Under the pieces are notes generated by a model. It was not told where the DNA came from. It saw only the letters and a list, made by a program, of their open reading frames with translations, and searched no databases. From SCTG01 sp964384595 (GTDB lineage: Bacteria > Nitrospirota > Nitrospiria > Nitrospirales > NS-4): a stretch of 5,078 bases of DNA. The translations under genes and the position numbers were made by a program. The stretch covers positions 1 to 5,078 of the forward strand of contig CAYLLY010000149.1 in assembly GCA_964384595.1 (NCBI GenBank), in the 5' to 3' direction. Positions 4,974-5,078 of the stretch are shown piece after piece (positions within the stretch are counted from its first letter, which is position 1; each line of letters starts with the position of its first letter).

Positions 4974-5078
4974 AGGGGCCGGGCCCTGTGCAAAAGAAAC
5001 CTTTGAACCCCGCCAGGTCCGGAAGGAAGCAACGGTAAGGAGGCCCTTCTTTGTGCCGCAGGATCACCTGGCCCCCGT
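4974..5078 (+). ncRNA. ffs: Signal recognition particle RNA (4.5S type)
   Basis: RNA core of the signal recognition particle; it binds Ffh and targets ribosomes making membrane proteins. The diagnostic domain IV motif CGCCAGGTCCGGAAGGAAGC (5011-5030) with its GGAA tetraloop (5021-5024), followed by AACGGTA, is present. The ends pair: GGGGCC (4975-4980) with GGCCCC (5070-5075), CCTG (4985-4988) with CAGG (5059-5062), and CAAAAGAA (4991-4998) with TTCTTTG (5047-5053, one bulge). At about 104 nt it is the short bacterial form without an Alu domain. The mature 3' end is probably at 5076-5078, so the gene is essentially complete, though the exact ends are uncertain. tRNA-Ser next to ffs is a recurrent bacterial arrangement. 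Confidence 0.95.

Overview
This window looks like a chromosomal segment from a GC-rich, free-living bacterium. The order tadA, two tRNA-Ser genes, then a short signal recognition particle (SRP) RNA, together with encoded CCA ends and the GC-rich housekeeping genes, would suit a Nitrospirota-like or deltaproteobacterial genome. That placement is inference from gene order and style, not from a database match.

The left part (about 1-2280) reads as accessory DNA, with every gene on the minus strand. It holds a BrnT/BrnA type II toxin-antitoxin pair (brnT 429-728, brnA 215-481, toxin first, 53-bp overlap) and a class II Fic-domain AMP-transferase-like protein with a C-terminal winged helix (930-2087). 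Three related GC-rich imperfect repeats (171-206, 871-926, 2207-2276) bracket these units in the order repeat, fic, repeat, brnTA, repeat on the minus strand. Two copies lie within about 15 bp of a stop codon. Each unit has its own upstream control region: a TTGACG-17-TACAAT promoter with an overlapping palindrome for brnTA, and an array of four CTTTNAAAG boxes for fic.

The right part (2354-5078) is housekeeping DNA. A SirB1/transglutaminase-core-2 protein (2354-3214, plus) converges on, and overlaps by 38 bp, an RNase Z-like metallo-beta-lactamase-fold hydrolase (3177-3962, minus). Divergent from the latter is tadA, the tRNA adenosine-34 deaminase (4021-4488, plus, GTG start). Then come tRNA-Ser(CGA) (4551-4640), tRNA-Ser(GGA) (4815-4904) and the SRP RNA ffs (about 4974 to the window end).

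The most striking signal lies between these RNA genes: four copies of an element of about 50 bp (4499-4549, 4643-4694 inverted, 4715-4767, 4917-4968). Each has a conserved 5' box (TATTGNATAT), a perfect 7-bp stem whose sequence differs in every copy but always pairs, an 11-nt loop with a near-constant TGATCGAA core, and a conserved tail that in two copies forms a second small hairpin (CCAG-CAAG-CTGG). Compensatory changes at five of seven stem pairs point to selection on structure. Plus-strand copies stand just before tRNA-Ser(CGA) and ffs, and one more lies upstream of tRNA-Ser(GGA). I do not recognise this family.
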